A model generated the notes under the pieces. The model was not told the DNA's origin, searched no databases, and was given only the letters and a program-made list of their open reading frames with translations. The position numbers and the translations under genes were made by a program. Below are positions 34,488 through 42,357 of a DNA stretch of 64,000 bases, piece after piece (position 1 is the stretch's first letter; every line of letters begins with the position of its first letter). The stretch is from Chitinophaga terrae (ex Kim and Jung 2007) (lineage in GTDB: Bacteria > Bacteroidota > Bacteroidia > Chitinophagales > Chitinophagaceae): the NCBI RefSeq assembly GCF_900107795.1, contig NZ_FNRL01000024.1, positions 42,598-106,597 of the forward strand, written 5' to 3'.

Positions 34488-34829
34488 AAAACCCTCCTTT
34501 TTAAATGTTAAACAATAATATAATGAACTTTGAAAACAGGGGATCAAAGCCTGTACCAGGCCATGAGTGGGGCTTCCAGCCGTTACATTTGTCATTTTTT
34601 GAGAAAAAATGACAGGATGGAATGTCATTTTGGGCAGCTTGAAATAGACGGACTTTATCCCATCAAATGTTCTTGTATGGCGGATAAACGCCGATGTAAG
34701 GAACCGGGATGCACCGGTATTCTCAATAGGGATTCGGGAAGTTTGGACAACACAACGGGAAATAGAGATACCAAACGCGGTATAAGCCCCCTGTACCTTC
34801 GTAATACAATTTTCAAAAAGAGATTTATT
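34488..34829. other. Intergenic region between divergent Hsp20 and spondin genes
   Basis: No convincing gene; weak upstream extensions of both neighbours reach into it. Its main content is the TGTCATTTT hairpin and repeat (34590-34631). Confidence 0.4.
34590..34631. promoter_or_regulatory. TGTCATTTT palindrome and direct repeat between Hsp20 and spondin genes
   Basis: TGTCATTTTTT-GAG-AAAAAATGACA is a perfect 11-bp inverted repeat (34590-34614). TGTCATTTT recurs at 34623-34631, 33 bp (about three helix turns) after the first arm. It lies about 100 bp upstream of the Hsp20 start and could be a stress operator. Confidence 0.4.
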
Positions 34830-36131
34830 ATGAAACCTAACAATTTAATATGTCTGTCTTTAGTTTCACTGCCGCTGATGATGGCGTCGTGCAGCAAGGA
34901 TGACGACAAAATGCCGCCTGCATCCACATCTACCATTACTATAGAAAACGTACTGGATTCCAGGCCGCTGGTAGAATCGGGTACCTTCAAAAACAACGGG
35001 GCTTCACCACTTATCATGCCGGGAGAATCGGTAACATTCCAGTTCTCCGCCGCCAAGGGCCAGGCTATTACTTTTGCGACAATGTATGGCTGGTCGAACG
35101 ATCTTTTCTTCGCGCCTGCCAATCCCGGCATCCAGGTGTACCAGGATAACGGCACCCCGGTTGAAGGAGATGTATCGTCGCAGATCCGGCTTTGGGATAA
35201 CGGGACCCGTATCAACCAGGTTCCCGGGGCATCTGTTTCACATCCCGGCGCTGCAGAAGCAACCCCTAAAAATATTACCGAGGTACAAGGCGCCGACGCC
35301 CAGGGCAATACTTATGCTGCCGCCGCTTCGTTGATGAAAGCAACATTGCATTATGAAGGCAATTCCACTTTCACCCTTAAGATTACGAATACCTCCGGAG
35401 GCACATCCAATCCAACACCCTTCAGTCCTGGCGTTTGGGCGGTATCCTATATAGCCGGAGGCAACCTCCTGAACCCCGCTCCTCTTTATGAAGCAGGCAA
35501 GCCAACAGCCAATGGCCTGACCAATATCGCAGAAATGGGTGATAACAGTGCGCTTGCAACATACCTCACCGGGCAAACAGGTATTTTCACGCCTCTTTCT
35601 CCTGTGTTGGTAGTGGTATATAACGGCATAGACAATCCAATCTATAAAACGGGGGAAAAAGACCGTGGAAAGGGATTAAAAGAGCTGGCTCAGAAAGGCG
35701 ATGCGAGTGGTTTAGCGGCTTATCTTAAAACGGTACAGGGAGTAAAAGAAGTTTATGTTCTCCCAGCAGCAAATACTACTGTTCTGTTACCGAAGATCGG
35801 AACACAGGCCGGCAGCAGCGTTTCGCAGCAGCTGTCAGTTGCGGAAGGCGACAGATTGGCGATTGCCACTATGTACGGGCTGTCGAATGACTGGTTCTTT
35901 GCGTCGAAAGATAATGGAGTAGATGCTACGCAGAAAGGTGATATTTCCTCCTCGATCGGCTTGTTCGACAATGGCACCGCGGTAAACCAGTTCCCGGGAG
36001 CCGGTGTTACTCAATTTAACCTGGCAGGCACTCCGCTGGAAGAAAGCAAGACTATTGAAGCAGTACCTAATCCCAACGCTTTTACAACTTTGCCCGCTAT
36101 ACCGAACATCATAAAAGTGACTCTTAACTAA
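34830..36131 (+). CDS. Lipoprotein with two spondin-N-like domains
   Basis: A 433-residue lipoprotein; start ATG 34830 gives the signal L-V-S-L-P-L-M-M-A-S-C-S-K-D-D-D. Two related halves are visible. The first has T-F-A-T-M-Y-G-W-S-N-D-L-F-F-A-P and I-R-L-W-D-N-G-T-R-I-N-Q-V-P-G-A. The second has A-I-A-T-M-Y-G-L-S-N-D-W-F-F-A-S and I-G-L-F-D-N-G-T-A-V-N-Q-F-P-G-A. These are hallmarks of the spondin-N domain (calcium-binding fold, known from animal extracellular matrix). The function in bacteria is unknown; surface binding is likely. It is followed by a peroxiredoxin gene after 60 bp. Confidence 0.85.
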   Translation: MKPNNLICLSLVSLPLMMASCSKDDDKMPPASTSTITIENVLDSRPLVESGTFKNNGASPLIMPGESVTFQFSAAKGQAITFATMYGWSNDLFFAPANPGIQVYQDNGTPVEGDVSSQIRLWDNGTRINQVPGASVSHPGAAEATPKNITEVQGADAQGNTYAAAASLMKATLHYEGNSTFTLKITNTSGGTSNPTPFSPGVWAVSYIAGGNLLNPAPLYEAGKPTANGLTNIAEMGDNSALATYLTGQTGIFTPLSPVLVVVYNGIDNPIYKTGEKDRGKGLKELAQKGDASGLAAYLKTVQGVKEVYVLPAANTTVLLPKIGTQAGSSVSQQLSVAEGDRLAIATMYGLSNDWFFASKDNGVDATQKGDISSSIGLFDNGTAVNQFPGAGVTQFNLAGTPLEESKTIEAVPNPNAFTTLPAIPNIIKVTLN

Positions 36132-36191
36132 TATTTAAATATTAGCGGGCGATTGAAATAAGAACAGTTCCCCGTTTCAAACAACTATAAA

Positions 36192-36884
36192 ATGAGAAAT
36201 TCAATAAAAGCAAGCCTGCAATCTTTAGCTGTGGCCTTGCTGCTTAACTGTTCTGTCAATGTGGTCCAGGCGCAGAAAAAAAACCAATCTATGGAATCTT
36301 CTAAAATGGCAACAACGCAAATGCCATACATGTTACCGCAAAAAGCGGAAGATATCAGCCCATTGCTGAATGGAGAAAAAGTTCCAATGGCGGTATTGCC
36401 TGATGCGTCAGGAAAAAACTTTGACCTGAACAAAGCAATATCAACAAAACCAACAGTATTGGTCTTTTACCGGGGCGGCTGGTGCCCTTATTGTTCTAAG
36501 CAGCTTTCAGGTTTGCAACAGGCGCTTCCCGAACTGGAAAAGATGGGATACCAGGTAATTGCCATCAGCACCGATGCATCGACGGGTCTGGCCCAATCGG
36601 CAGCCAAAGAAAAGCTCAGCTACACTTTGCTTTCAGACGCTGATCTCAGCCTGGCCAAACAGTTCGGTATCGCTTACAAAGCTCCCAAAGCTTACTGGGA
36701 TATGCTGCCTAAGACGTCGGGAGGCAAAGACACGGAACTTTTACTTCCTGTACCATCGGTTTTCGTCCTGGATAAAACGGGTACCATACAATTCGAATAT
36801 ATCAATCCTGATTTCATGCAACGGTTAAACCCTGAGCTTTTGAAAGCGGCATCGGCGGCGGTTGCAAAGGCTATCGAACGGTGA
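36192..36884 (+). CDS. Exported peroxiredoxin-like (AhpC/TSA family) protein
   Basis: A 230-residue thioredoxin-fold protein with an N-terminal signal peptide (L-A-V-A-L-L-L-N-C-S-V-N-V-V-Q-A) and active site G-G-W-C-P-Y-C at Cys98 and Cys101. The two close cysteines suggest a thiol peroxidase or disulfide reductase working in the periplasm. It lies 60 bp after the spondin-domain lipoprotein on the same strand and probably belongs to the same unit. Confidence 0.86.
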   Translation: MRNSIKASLQSLAVALLLNCSVNVVQAQKKNQSMESSKMATTQMPYMLPQKAEDISPLLNGEKVPMAVLPDASGKNFDLNKAISTKPTVLVFYRGGWCPYCSKQLSGLQQALPELEKMGYQVIAISTDASTGLAQSAAKEKLSYTLLSDADLSLAKQFGIAYKAPKAYWDMLPKTSGGKDTELLLPVPSVFVLDKTGTIQFEYINPDFMQRLNPELLKAASAAVAKAIER

Positions 36885-37079
36885 TTGCATGCAAAGGCGG
36901 AGAGGAGGCAAAGGCAGCAAAGGTGTTTTTAAGAGGAATAAGGGAGCGGATAAAGAGGTTGAATAAAAGTGCCGGAGCAGGGATGGCAGGCTGTCGATAA
37001 TCCGGTTTCAATTCCTTAAATTTATTTAAAGGGAAATAATAATAAAGGGGCTTGCCATTCCTGCATACAAATAATTTCT

Positions 37080-37940
37080 ATGATCAGCGAATACAACGAA
37101 AAGTCAACATCCGCGCGCTTTATAATGCACGTTGGAAACAAATCGTTTTCCGGTCAGGGGTTGAATAAACCTTCTCCTTACCCGATTAACACTTTTGTGT
37201 ACAACAAAGGTGGCGCTCAGAAAGTGGTTATAGACGAGATAGTTTACACCATGCCTGAAGGCAGCATTCTCCCCCTTGTTTCCAATCAGCACTTTGTATT
37301 CGAGCATCCTGAAATGTTAACAGCCTGGCAGTTTAACCGGGAGTTCTATTGTATTCTTGACCATGATGCAGAAGTAGGTTGTGTGGGCTTTCTTTTCTAC
37401 GGGATACAACATCCCATGTTCATTAAATTAGACAAGGAAGGGAATAAAGAGATGTCGTACCTGGAAAAAATATTCTCCGAGGAGTTATTACTTAAAGACA
37501 ATTTCCAGGGAGAGATGCTTCGTACGCTTCTAAAAAGAGTGATCATAAAAACAACGAGGATAGCCAAGCTGCAATGCGATAGCTACCAGCAATTCCCCGA
37601 CGAGAAGATGGACATCGTGCGAAGATTTTCATTATTGCTGGAAGGTAATTTCAAACAACAGCATGAGGTGAAATTTTATGCTGCGGCGCTTAACAAATCT
37701 CCCAAAACGCTCAGTAATGTGTTTGCACTGCTGAAACAGGCCGCTCCGTCGGTTCTTATCCGCAACAGGATCATGCTCGAAGCCAAACGTTATTTGCATT
37801 ATACGGAGAAGTCGGCAAAAGAAATAGCTTATGAATTGGGATTTGAAAGCCCGGCGCATTTCAGCAGGTTTTTCAGGATGTATTCAGGGACCAGCATTTC
37901 GGAATTCCGGAATTGCGCTATGTTAAAAAAAGGAGAATGA
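37080..37940 (+). CDS. AraC family transcriptional regulator
   Basis: A 286-residue regulator. The N-terminal part looks like a cupin-type sensor domain; the DNA-binding end is A-A-L-N-K-S-P-K-T-L-S-N-V-F and S-A-K-E-I-A-Y-E-L-G-F-E-S-P-A-H-F-S-R-F-F. It is not closely similar to the two paired AraC paralogs. It is followed 22 bp later by a DoxX gene on the same strand, which is its likely target or partner. Confidence 0.88.
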   Translation: MISEYNEKSTSARFIMHVGNKSFSGQGLNKPSPYPINTFVYNKGGAQKVVIDEIVYTMPEGSILPLVSNQHFVFEHPEMLTAWQFNREFYCILDHDAEVGCVGFLFYGIQHPMFIKLDKEGNKEMSYLEKIFSEELLLKDNFQGEMLRTLLKRVIIKTTRIAKLQCDSYQQFPDEKMDIVRRFSLLLEGNFKQQHEVKFYAAALNKSPKTLSNVFALLKQAAPSVLIRNRIMLEAKRYLHYTEKSAKEIAYELGFESPAHFSRFFRMYSGTSISEFRNCAMLKKGE

Positions 37941-37962
37941 AACGCCATTATTCAAGATTAAT

Positions 37963-38442
37963 ATGAAGCTAACTGATAAATTGTTTAATCCGGCGAAAAA
38001 AGCATATGACAGCTGGGCGCCTTTCATTTTAAGGGTAATAGTGGGACTAGGCTTTCTTATTCACGGGCAGGCTAAGTTAAGCAAGGGGCCAGCGGGTTTT
38101 ATGGCATTGCTGCAGCACCTGGGCATTCCCCAACCTAAGATTATGGCCTGGATTGCGATATGCACGGAAGTTCTTGGCGGTATCGCACTTATAACAGGAG
38201 CTTTTGTAAGTATTGTTTCAGTTCCGTTAATCATAACTATGCTTACAGCCATGTTTACTATACATTATAAATTCGGGTACAGCTCAATAAAGACGATAGG
38301 CCTGGACGCGAACGGACCAAAATTTGGTCCTCCCGGCTATGAGATCAACCTGCTTTATATAGCCGCCCTTGGAATGTTGATTGCGGTTGGAGGAGGGAGG
38401 TTTTCCTTAGATTCTTTATTCGCAAAAAAACGAAAGGTATAG
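37963..38442 (+). CDS. DoxX family membrane protein
   Basis: A 159-residue DoxX protein with four hydrophobic segments. Helix 1 carries L-R-V-I-V-G-L-G-F-L-I-H-G-Q-A-K-L; helix 2 has T-E-V-L-G-G-I-A-L-I-T-G-A-F. Long loop before helix 4 (Y-K-F-G-Y-S-S-I-K-T-I-G-L) and basic C-terminus (A-K-K-R-K-V). Likely oxidative-stress membrane protein controlled by the AraC gene before it. Compare the MarR-linked DoxX at 2773. Confidence 0.86.
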   Translation: MKLTDKLFNPAKKAYDSWAPFILRVIVGLGFLIHGQAKLSKGPAGFMALLQHLGIPQPKIMAWIAICTEVLGGIALITGAFVSIVSVPLIITMLTAMFTIHYKFGYSSIKTIGLDANGPKFGPPGYEINLLYIAALGMLIAVGGGRFSLDSLFAKKRKV

Positions 38443-38564
38443 GCCCTGTTAACAAAGAACAACACGCGGCTATTTAGCGATTAACAACAAAGGAGAGAAT
38501 TAACTATCGCTTATTCATTAACCAACCATTTTAAATATTCTACCGCAACTATCTGACTAAATTT

Positions 38565-39395
38565 GTGGCAGAGCAGTTGGAACCAGAATATGGAAGCGGC
38601 TTCTCTAAGCGTCAGATAGAGCTTTTCCGTCAATTTTACCGCACATTTCCAATTGCGAACGCACTGCGTTCGCAATTGGGCTGGACACATTACAAAATGC
38701 TGATACGCATTGATAATCAAGAACAAAGAGAGTTTTATATCGCAGAAGCCATAAAAAATAACTGGACTACCAGACAGTTAGAACGCCAAATTCATAGTAG
38801 CTTATGGGAACGGCTATTAATGAGTAACGACAGAGAAAATGTGCTGGCCGTAGCACGAAATGAAAAGCAACCATCGGATGCCAAGGAAATCATTAAAGAC
38901 CCAATGTATCTTGAATTTTTAGGACTACATCGGGAAGCATCTTACTACGAAAAAGATTTAGAGCAAGCGATTATTACGCACTTGCACGACTTTTTACTTG
39001 AACTCGGCAACGGATTTGCATTTGTAGCAAGACAGAAGCGGCTGCACATTGAAGGTGATGAATTTTTCATAGATCTTGTTTTCTATAACCGGCTCCTGCA
39101 ATGTTTCGTAATCATTGAGATCAAGACCACAAAGCTTACACATCAGGACATTGGACAATTACAGATGTATGTAAATTATTATGATCGATACGAAAAACGT
39201 GAGTTTGAAAACCCAACGATAGGTATTTTGCTATGTGCCGAGAAAAATAATGCTGTAGTAAAAATATCACTGCCGGAGGATAATAAAACGATAATCGCCA
39301 GCGAATACAAGCTTTACCTGCCTACTGAACAGCAGTTGATAGAGGAAGTGAAGAAGGAGATTGAAAAGCGAGATAATAATCCCAAAGAAAAATAA
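38565..39395 (+). CDS. YhcG-type PDDEXK nuclease (DUF1016), 5'-truncated
   Basis: A 276-residue reading frame from GTG 38565. It contains the second half of the DUF1016 N-terminal domain (G-F-S-K-R-Q-I-E-L-F-R-Q-F-Y-R-T-F-P, W-T-H-Y-K-M-L) and the PDDEXK nuclease domain (D-L-V-F-Y-N-R-L-L-Q-C-F-V-I-I-E-I-K-T). Normal family members are about 340-370 residues and have about 55 extra residues at the start, missing here; an in-frame stop lies at 38532. Relatives are often toxin- or restriction-like. Probably a decaying copy carried by a mobile element near tRNA-Pro copy 2. Confidence 0.75.
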   Translation: MAEQLEPEYGSGFSKRQIELFRQFYRTFPIANALRSQLGWTHYKMLIRIDNQEQREFYIAEAIKNNWTTRQLERQIHSSLWERLLMSNDRENVLAVARNEKQPSDAKEIIKDPMYLEFLGLHREASYYEKDLEQAIITHLHDFLLELGNGFAFVARQKRLHIEGDEFFIDLVFYNRLLQCFVIIEIKTTKLTHQDIGQLQMYVNYYDRYEKREFENPTIGILLCAEKNNAVVKISLPEDNKTIIASEYKLYLPTEQQLIEEVKKEIEKRDNNPKEK

Positions 39396-39517
39396 ACGGA
39401 AGAATAAGAATACAACAATTGACAGGAAAGAATCTATTACTTTAGATGCAAGGAACAAATTTGAGAATGAAATAGAAATATCATAATATATAAAGCATAG
39501 CGTTTCGCTTATATTCC

Positions 39518-39626
39518 TGTACCTAAAAAGTAGAAAATTTGTATTACAAAATAAAAGGAACGCCTACGGTAAAGCGTGGGCGTTCCTTTTATTTTGTAAT
39601 ACAGGGCATCGGCTCCCTTAGGTACA
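39518..39626. repeat. 109-bp nested inverted repeat (hairpin element)
   Basis: Inner arms 39540-39564 and 39579-39603 are perfect 25-bp inverted copies around a 14-nt loop. Outer arms TGTACCTAA (39518-39526) and TTAGGTACA (39618-39626) are also perfect. Both spacers between inner and outer arms are about 14 nt. It contains no gene. The symmetry resembles a small miniature inverted-repeat transposable element or a structured DNA/RNA site. Confidence 0.75.
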
Positions 39627-39794
39627 AATAATTGTGAATTAGCTCACCCTGTTTATTTTTAATTTCTATGCTCCAATTACAGGCAGGATACATACTTGAT
39701 TGCGTAAAAGAAACATTAGAAACGAAATACAAGCCAACAGAAGTTCAGGGGCTTTTATTTACATGATAGACAGCCATGTAGGGGTAGGGGCAAT

Positions 39795-39833
39795 AAAAAA
39801 GGACAAAACAGAAATAAATCCGTTTTGTCCTTT
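39795..39833 (-). terminator. Terminator of tRNA-Pro copy 2
   Basis: On the minus strand a 12-bp stem AAAGGACAAAAC/GTTTTGTCCTTT with a loop of about 12 nt, running into a further T-run. It follows the tRNA 3' end closely. Confidence 0.7.
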
Positions 39834-39837
39834 AAAG

Positions 39838-39911
39838 TCGGGGCGGCAGGATTCGAACCTGCGGCCTCCACATCCCAAATGTGGCGCGATACCGGGCTAC
39901 GCTACGCCCCG
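39838..39911 (-). tRNA. tRNA-Pro (anticodon TGG), copy 2
   Basis: Same 74-nt sequence as the copy at 26848. Downstream lies the YhcG remnant and the inverted-repeat element. Own promoter at 39952-39984 and terminator at 39795-39833. Confidence 0.97.
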
Positions 39912-39951
39912 TCGACCTCTAAACATCTCACAATCTTCAGATTGCGGGATG

Positions 39952-39984
39952 CAAAGGTAGCGATAACTTTGTAATAAATCCAAA
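39952..39984 (-). promoter_or_regulatory. Promoter of tRNA-Pro copy 2
   Basis: On the minus strand TTTG (39981-39984), 21 nt, then TACCTTTG (39952-39959), matching the -33/-7 consensus. Confidence 0.8.
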
Positions 39985-40061
39985 TAGAATTCACAATTTT
40001 TTAAGATTTCGGGGCTCCCGGCCAGCCAAACCCTTACCGGCTGGGCGCTCTACATTAAAAC

Positions 40062-40091
40062 AAAAAACCTGGCTTTGAGCGAGCCAGGTTT
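40062..40091 (-). terminator. Terminator of the TonB-receptor/phosphoesterase operon
   Basis: On the minus strand AAACCTGGCT pairs with AGCCAGGTTT around a 7-nt loop and runs into TTTTTTG, 23 bp past the metallophosphoesterase stop. Confidence 0.75.
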
Positions 40092-40113
40092 ATATCTAAT
40101 GTAAAAAACCGTA

Positions 40114-41295
40114 CTATTTCAGCTTTATGGTAACCATATTTCCCCATTTAACCGCTGCAGAAGGGTTGGCTGGTTCAGGGTTCCACAATACTTCGCGGAC
40201 AGTCAGTGTTTGTGTTTTAGGATCAAGAACTGCAAAATGGAAAGACAATTTGGTTTCGTCGGCTGCCGACACCACGCCTTTCATGGGTGAATCGGCGCCT
40301 ACTGTAGCCAGGGCCACATCATTATCCGGTCCTCCATACGTATAGAACTTGCTTTCATGGGCATGTCCATGCAAGTAGGCCTTAATGTTGGTATGTTTCT
40401 TCAGGAACGCCACAAACGCCCGTTGCTCTATAACATCGGCCACACTGGTGGTTTTACCGGATTTAAATATCTCGTCCAGCACATTATCGAATTTATCAGT
40501 ATTGTTGATACCATGATCGCCGTTCGGGTTGGTGAAGTGGTTGGAAACAACAGCCGGCTGGTCGTGCGCCACGATAATAACCGGCGTGGTTGGGGCAACT
40601 ACCTGTAAATCCTTCTCCATCCAGATCCTTACACTCGAATCAGGCCACATCTGGATAAAACAAAAGTGAACGCCGGCAATATCGCGTGAGAAATTGATCC
40701 GGTCCTTCTTCGGGTCGAAATTGGCCGCAGATTTTGTGGTAACATTAAACATCAGGTTATAGATGTTCGCCATCGAGGTAGCATCCAGCAGCGGCGACAT
40801 TGTTGCATAGTAACCTATGCTGTTGGATACATCATGATTGCCCGGCACCATCAGCACTTCCGCTTTCTGGTTCTTTTTATTTTTGATAGTAAGATTCTGC
40901 AGGTAGTCTGTTTTAAACTGCTCCCAGGAAGTGGCGGCTGTCTGCACTTTCGCGCTTACTTCCATCCGGTTGGCGATATCGCCGCCCTCAAACAGGTAAT
41001 CGATGCTTCCGATCTTCTGGCCGGCATTCAATCCGCCATCAGAAGGAAGAGTTACCTCAGGCAGGCCGTTGATCTTAGCGATCATAGCGGCGTTCACTGT
41101 ATGAGCATCCACGTTGGTTTTACCCTGGAATGCAGCACGGGTTATTCCATAGTGGGCATCCGAGGTAAATACAAACTGAACGGGCGACAGGTCTTCTTCG
41201 GGTTGTTTATTATCGTCGTCGTTCTTTTTGCAGGCAGTAAATAACAGCGCCGCCAGCGGAGCCATATACAAGATACGGGTGATCTTATTTTTCAT
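40114..41295 (-). CDS. Metallophosphoesterase lipoprotein
   Basis: A 393-residue calcineurin-like phosphoesterase with lipoprotein signal (A-L-L-F-T-A-C-K-K). Metal-binding blocks in order: F-T-S-D-A-H-Y-G, G-G-D-I-A-N, V-P-G-N-H-D-V-S, V-A-H-D-Q-P and H-G-H-A-H-E-S. Relatives hydrolyse phosphate mono- or diesters at a two-metal centre. It is the last gene of an operon with two other lipoproteins and a TonB-dependent receptor, so its product is probably imported. Confidence 0.9.
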   Translation of the reverse strand: MKNKITRILYMAPLAALLFTACKKNDDDNKQPEEDLSPVQFVFTSDAHYGITRAAFQGKTNVDAHTVNAAMIAKINGLPEVTLPSDGGLNAGQKIGSIDYLFEGGDIANRMEVSAKVQTAATSWEQFKTDYLQNLTIKNKKNQKAEVLMVPGNHDVSNSIGYYATMSPLLDATSMANIYNLMFNVTTKSAANFDPKKDRINFSRDIAGVHFCFIQMWPDSSVRIWMEKDLQVVAPTTPVIIVAHDQPAVVSNHFTNPNGDHGINNTDKFDNVLDEIFKSGKTTSVADVIEQRAFVAFLKKHTNIKAYLHGHAHESKFYTYGGPDNDVALATVGADSPMKGVVSAADETKLSFHFAVLDPKTQTLTVREVLWNPEPANPSAAVKWGNMVTIKLK

Positions 41296-41306
41296 CTTTT
41301 ATGAGT

Positions 41307-42281
41307 TTATTTTCTTTTGTAGAAAGAGATATTAGAGACAGCGCCGGGATGATCCCGTATTTCTGTATCCGTGTAATAACCGCCGGCATCGGCGGCAAAA
41401 CAAATACCTTCGCCCTGGCGTTCGTTCCCGGCATAGGGAGCCGCCAATGGCGCCGTAAGCAACGCTTGTACCAGGCTTTGCCCGTTGCCGCGTTTCCAGT
41501 AGAATAACTGGCCTTTATTGCGCAGGAGGATTTCGGTACCGTCAGGACTAAGATCGCCGGATGTGAGCAGCTCGAAATTCGTTTTAAGCACAGGCTTCAG
41601 CGCAGTTACCGCGGTTGTCGACTGTGGATAAGCAGCCAGGTACAGCGTACTCCTGGAATTTTCCTTACTGGCAATATAGATGTCCCTGGTCTGTGGGTCC
41701 AGCAGCATCGTTTCTGCATTCACTGCTTTAGGGTAACTCATTTCCAGTTTATCCACCGCCGTAATATGGATCTTTGTTGCAGCACCAGGGTTTGAAATAA
41801 CCGGTTCTGCAAACCTGTAAACAGCAATACTGCTGCGACCTGCATTGTTATCGCCGATGTCTGCCAGGTAGATATATGTTTTGCCGGCTTCAGGCCCCGG
41901 ACCCACAGCAATATCTTCCAGGTTGCGGGTACTTACATTGTCCAGGATGATCTGCCCCAGGTCTTTTCCCTTTGCGTCAGTGATCACCACTGTTCTGTTC
42001 CCATTGTAATCGTCATGCACATATAGCAGGCCTTTATTTAACTGGCTGGCTGCGATACCTGATAATTCGTTATAATCCTGCCGCTGCATTGCATATACTT
42101 CCGGCGTGACGTTAAACATCCCTGCTTCGTTCAGCAGGGTGATGTCATACTTCGTTTGGGGAACGGTATCTGTTACCACTGGCGGATATCCTCCGTCTCC
42201 GTTTGGATTATCCGGCTTTTTAGAGCAGGCGGAAAGTATCAACCATGTACAAACGGGAAAGGTCCATACCCATCTCTTCAT
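41307..42281 (-). CDS. Lipoprotein with beta-propeller-like repeats, unknown function
   Basis: A 324-residue lipoprotein (W-L-I-L-S-A-C-S-K-K). The mature part contains recurring strand patterns such as L-E-D-I-A-V-G-P-G-P, Y-I-Y-L-A-D-I-G-D-N-N-A and T-S-G-D-L-S-P-D-G-T-E-I-L-L, which look like blades of a beta-propeller. It is 11 bp upstream of the metallophosphoesterase gene. Possibly a surface-exposed binding protein for the same substrate as the phosphoesterase; that is inferred from position. Confidence 0.65.
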   Translation of the reverse strand: MKRWVWTFPVCTWLILSACSKKPDNPNGDGGYPPVVTDTVPQTKYDITLLNEAGMFNVTPEVYAMQRQDYNELSGIAASQLNKGLLYVHDDYNGNRTVVITDAKGKDLGQIILDNVSTRNLEDIAVGPGPEAGKTYIYLADIGDNNAGRSSIAVYRFAEPVISNPGAATKIHITAVDKLEMSYPKAVNAETMLLDPQTRDIYIASKENSRSTLYLAAYPQSTTAVTALKPVLKTNFELLTSGDLSPDGTEILLRNKGQLFYWKRGNGQSLVQALLTAPLAAPYAGNERQGEGICFAADAGGYYTDTEIRDHPGAVSNISFYKRK

Positions 42282-42303
42282 AACTGTAATTTGCTGTTAA
42301 TAC

Positions 42304-42328
42304 AAAAGGACGCATTACACGTCCTTTT
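42304..42328 (-). terminator. Intergenic hairpin, possible attenuator or partial terminator
   Basis: AAAAGGACG-CATTACA-CGTCCTTTT, a 9-bp stem in the 76-bp gap between the beta-helix gene and the next lipoprotein gene. It could lower expression of the last two genes relative to the first two. Confidence 0.5.
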
Positions 42329-42357
42329 GCTATTGAATAGTGATGATCGATAATTGT

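Larger units (their letters stand above)
39396..39837. other. AT-rich region with inverted repeat and short fragments
   Basis: Holds the 109-bp nested inverted repeat (39518-39626) and a short open frame ATG 39668 to TGA 39766 (32 codons, no family match). The tRNA-Pro copy 2 terminator is at its right end. Looks like a remnant zone 3' of the tRNA. Confidence 0.45.

Noticed and set aside
39668..39766. A 32-codon frame beside the inverted repeat
   Set aside because: Too short and without family match to call a gene; described only as part of the remnant region.
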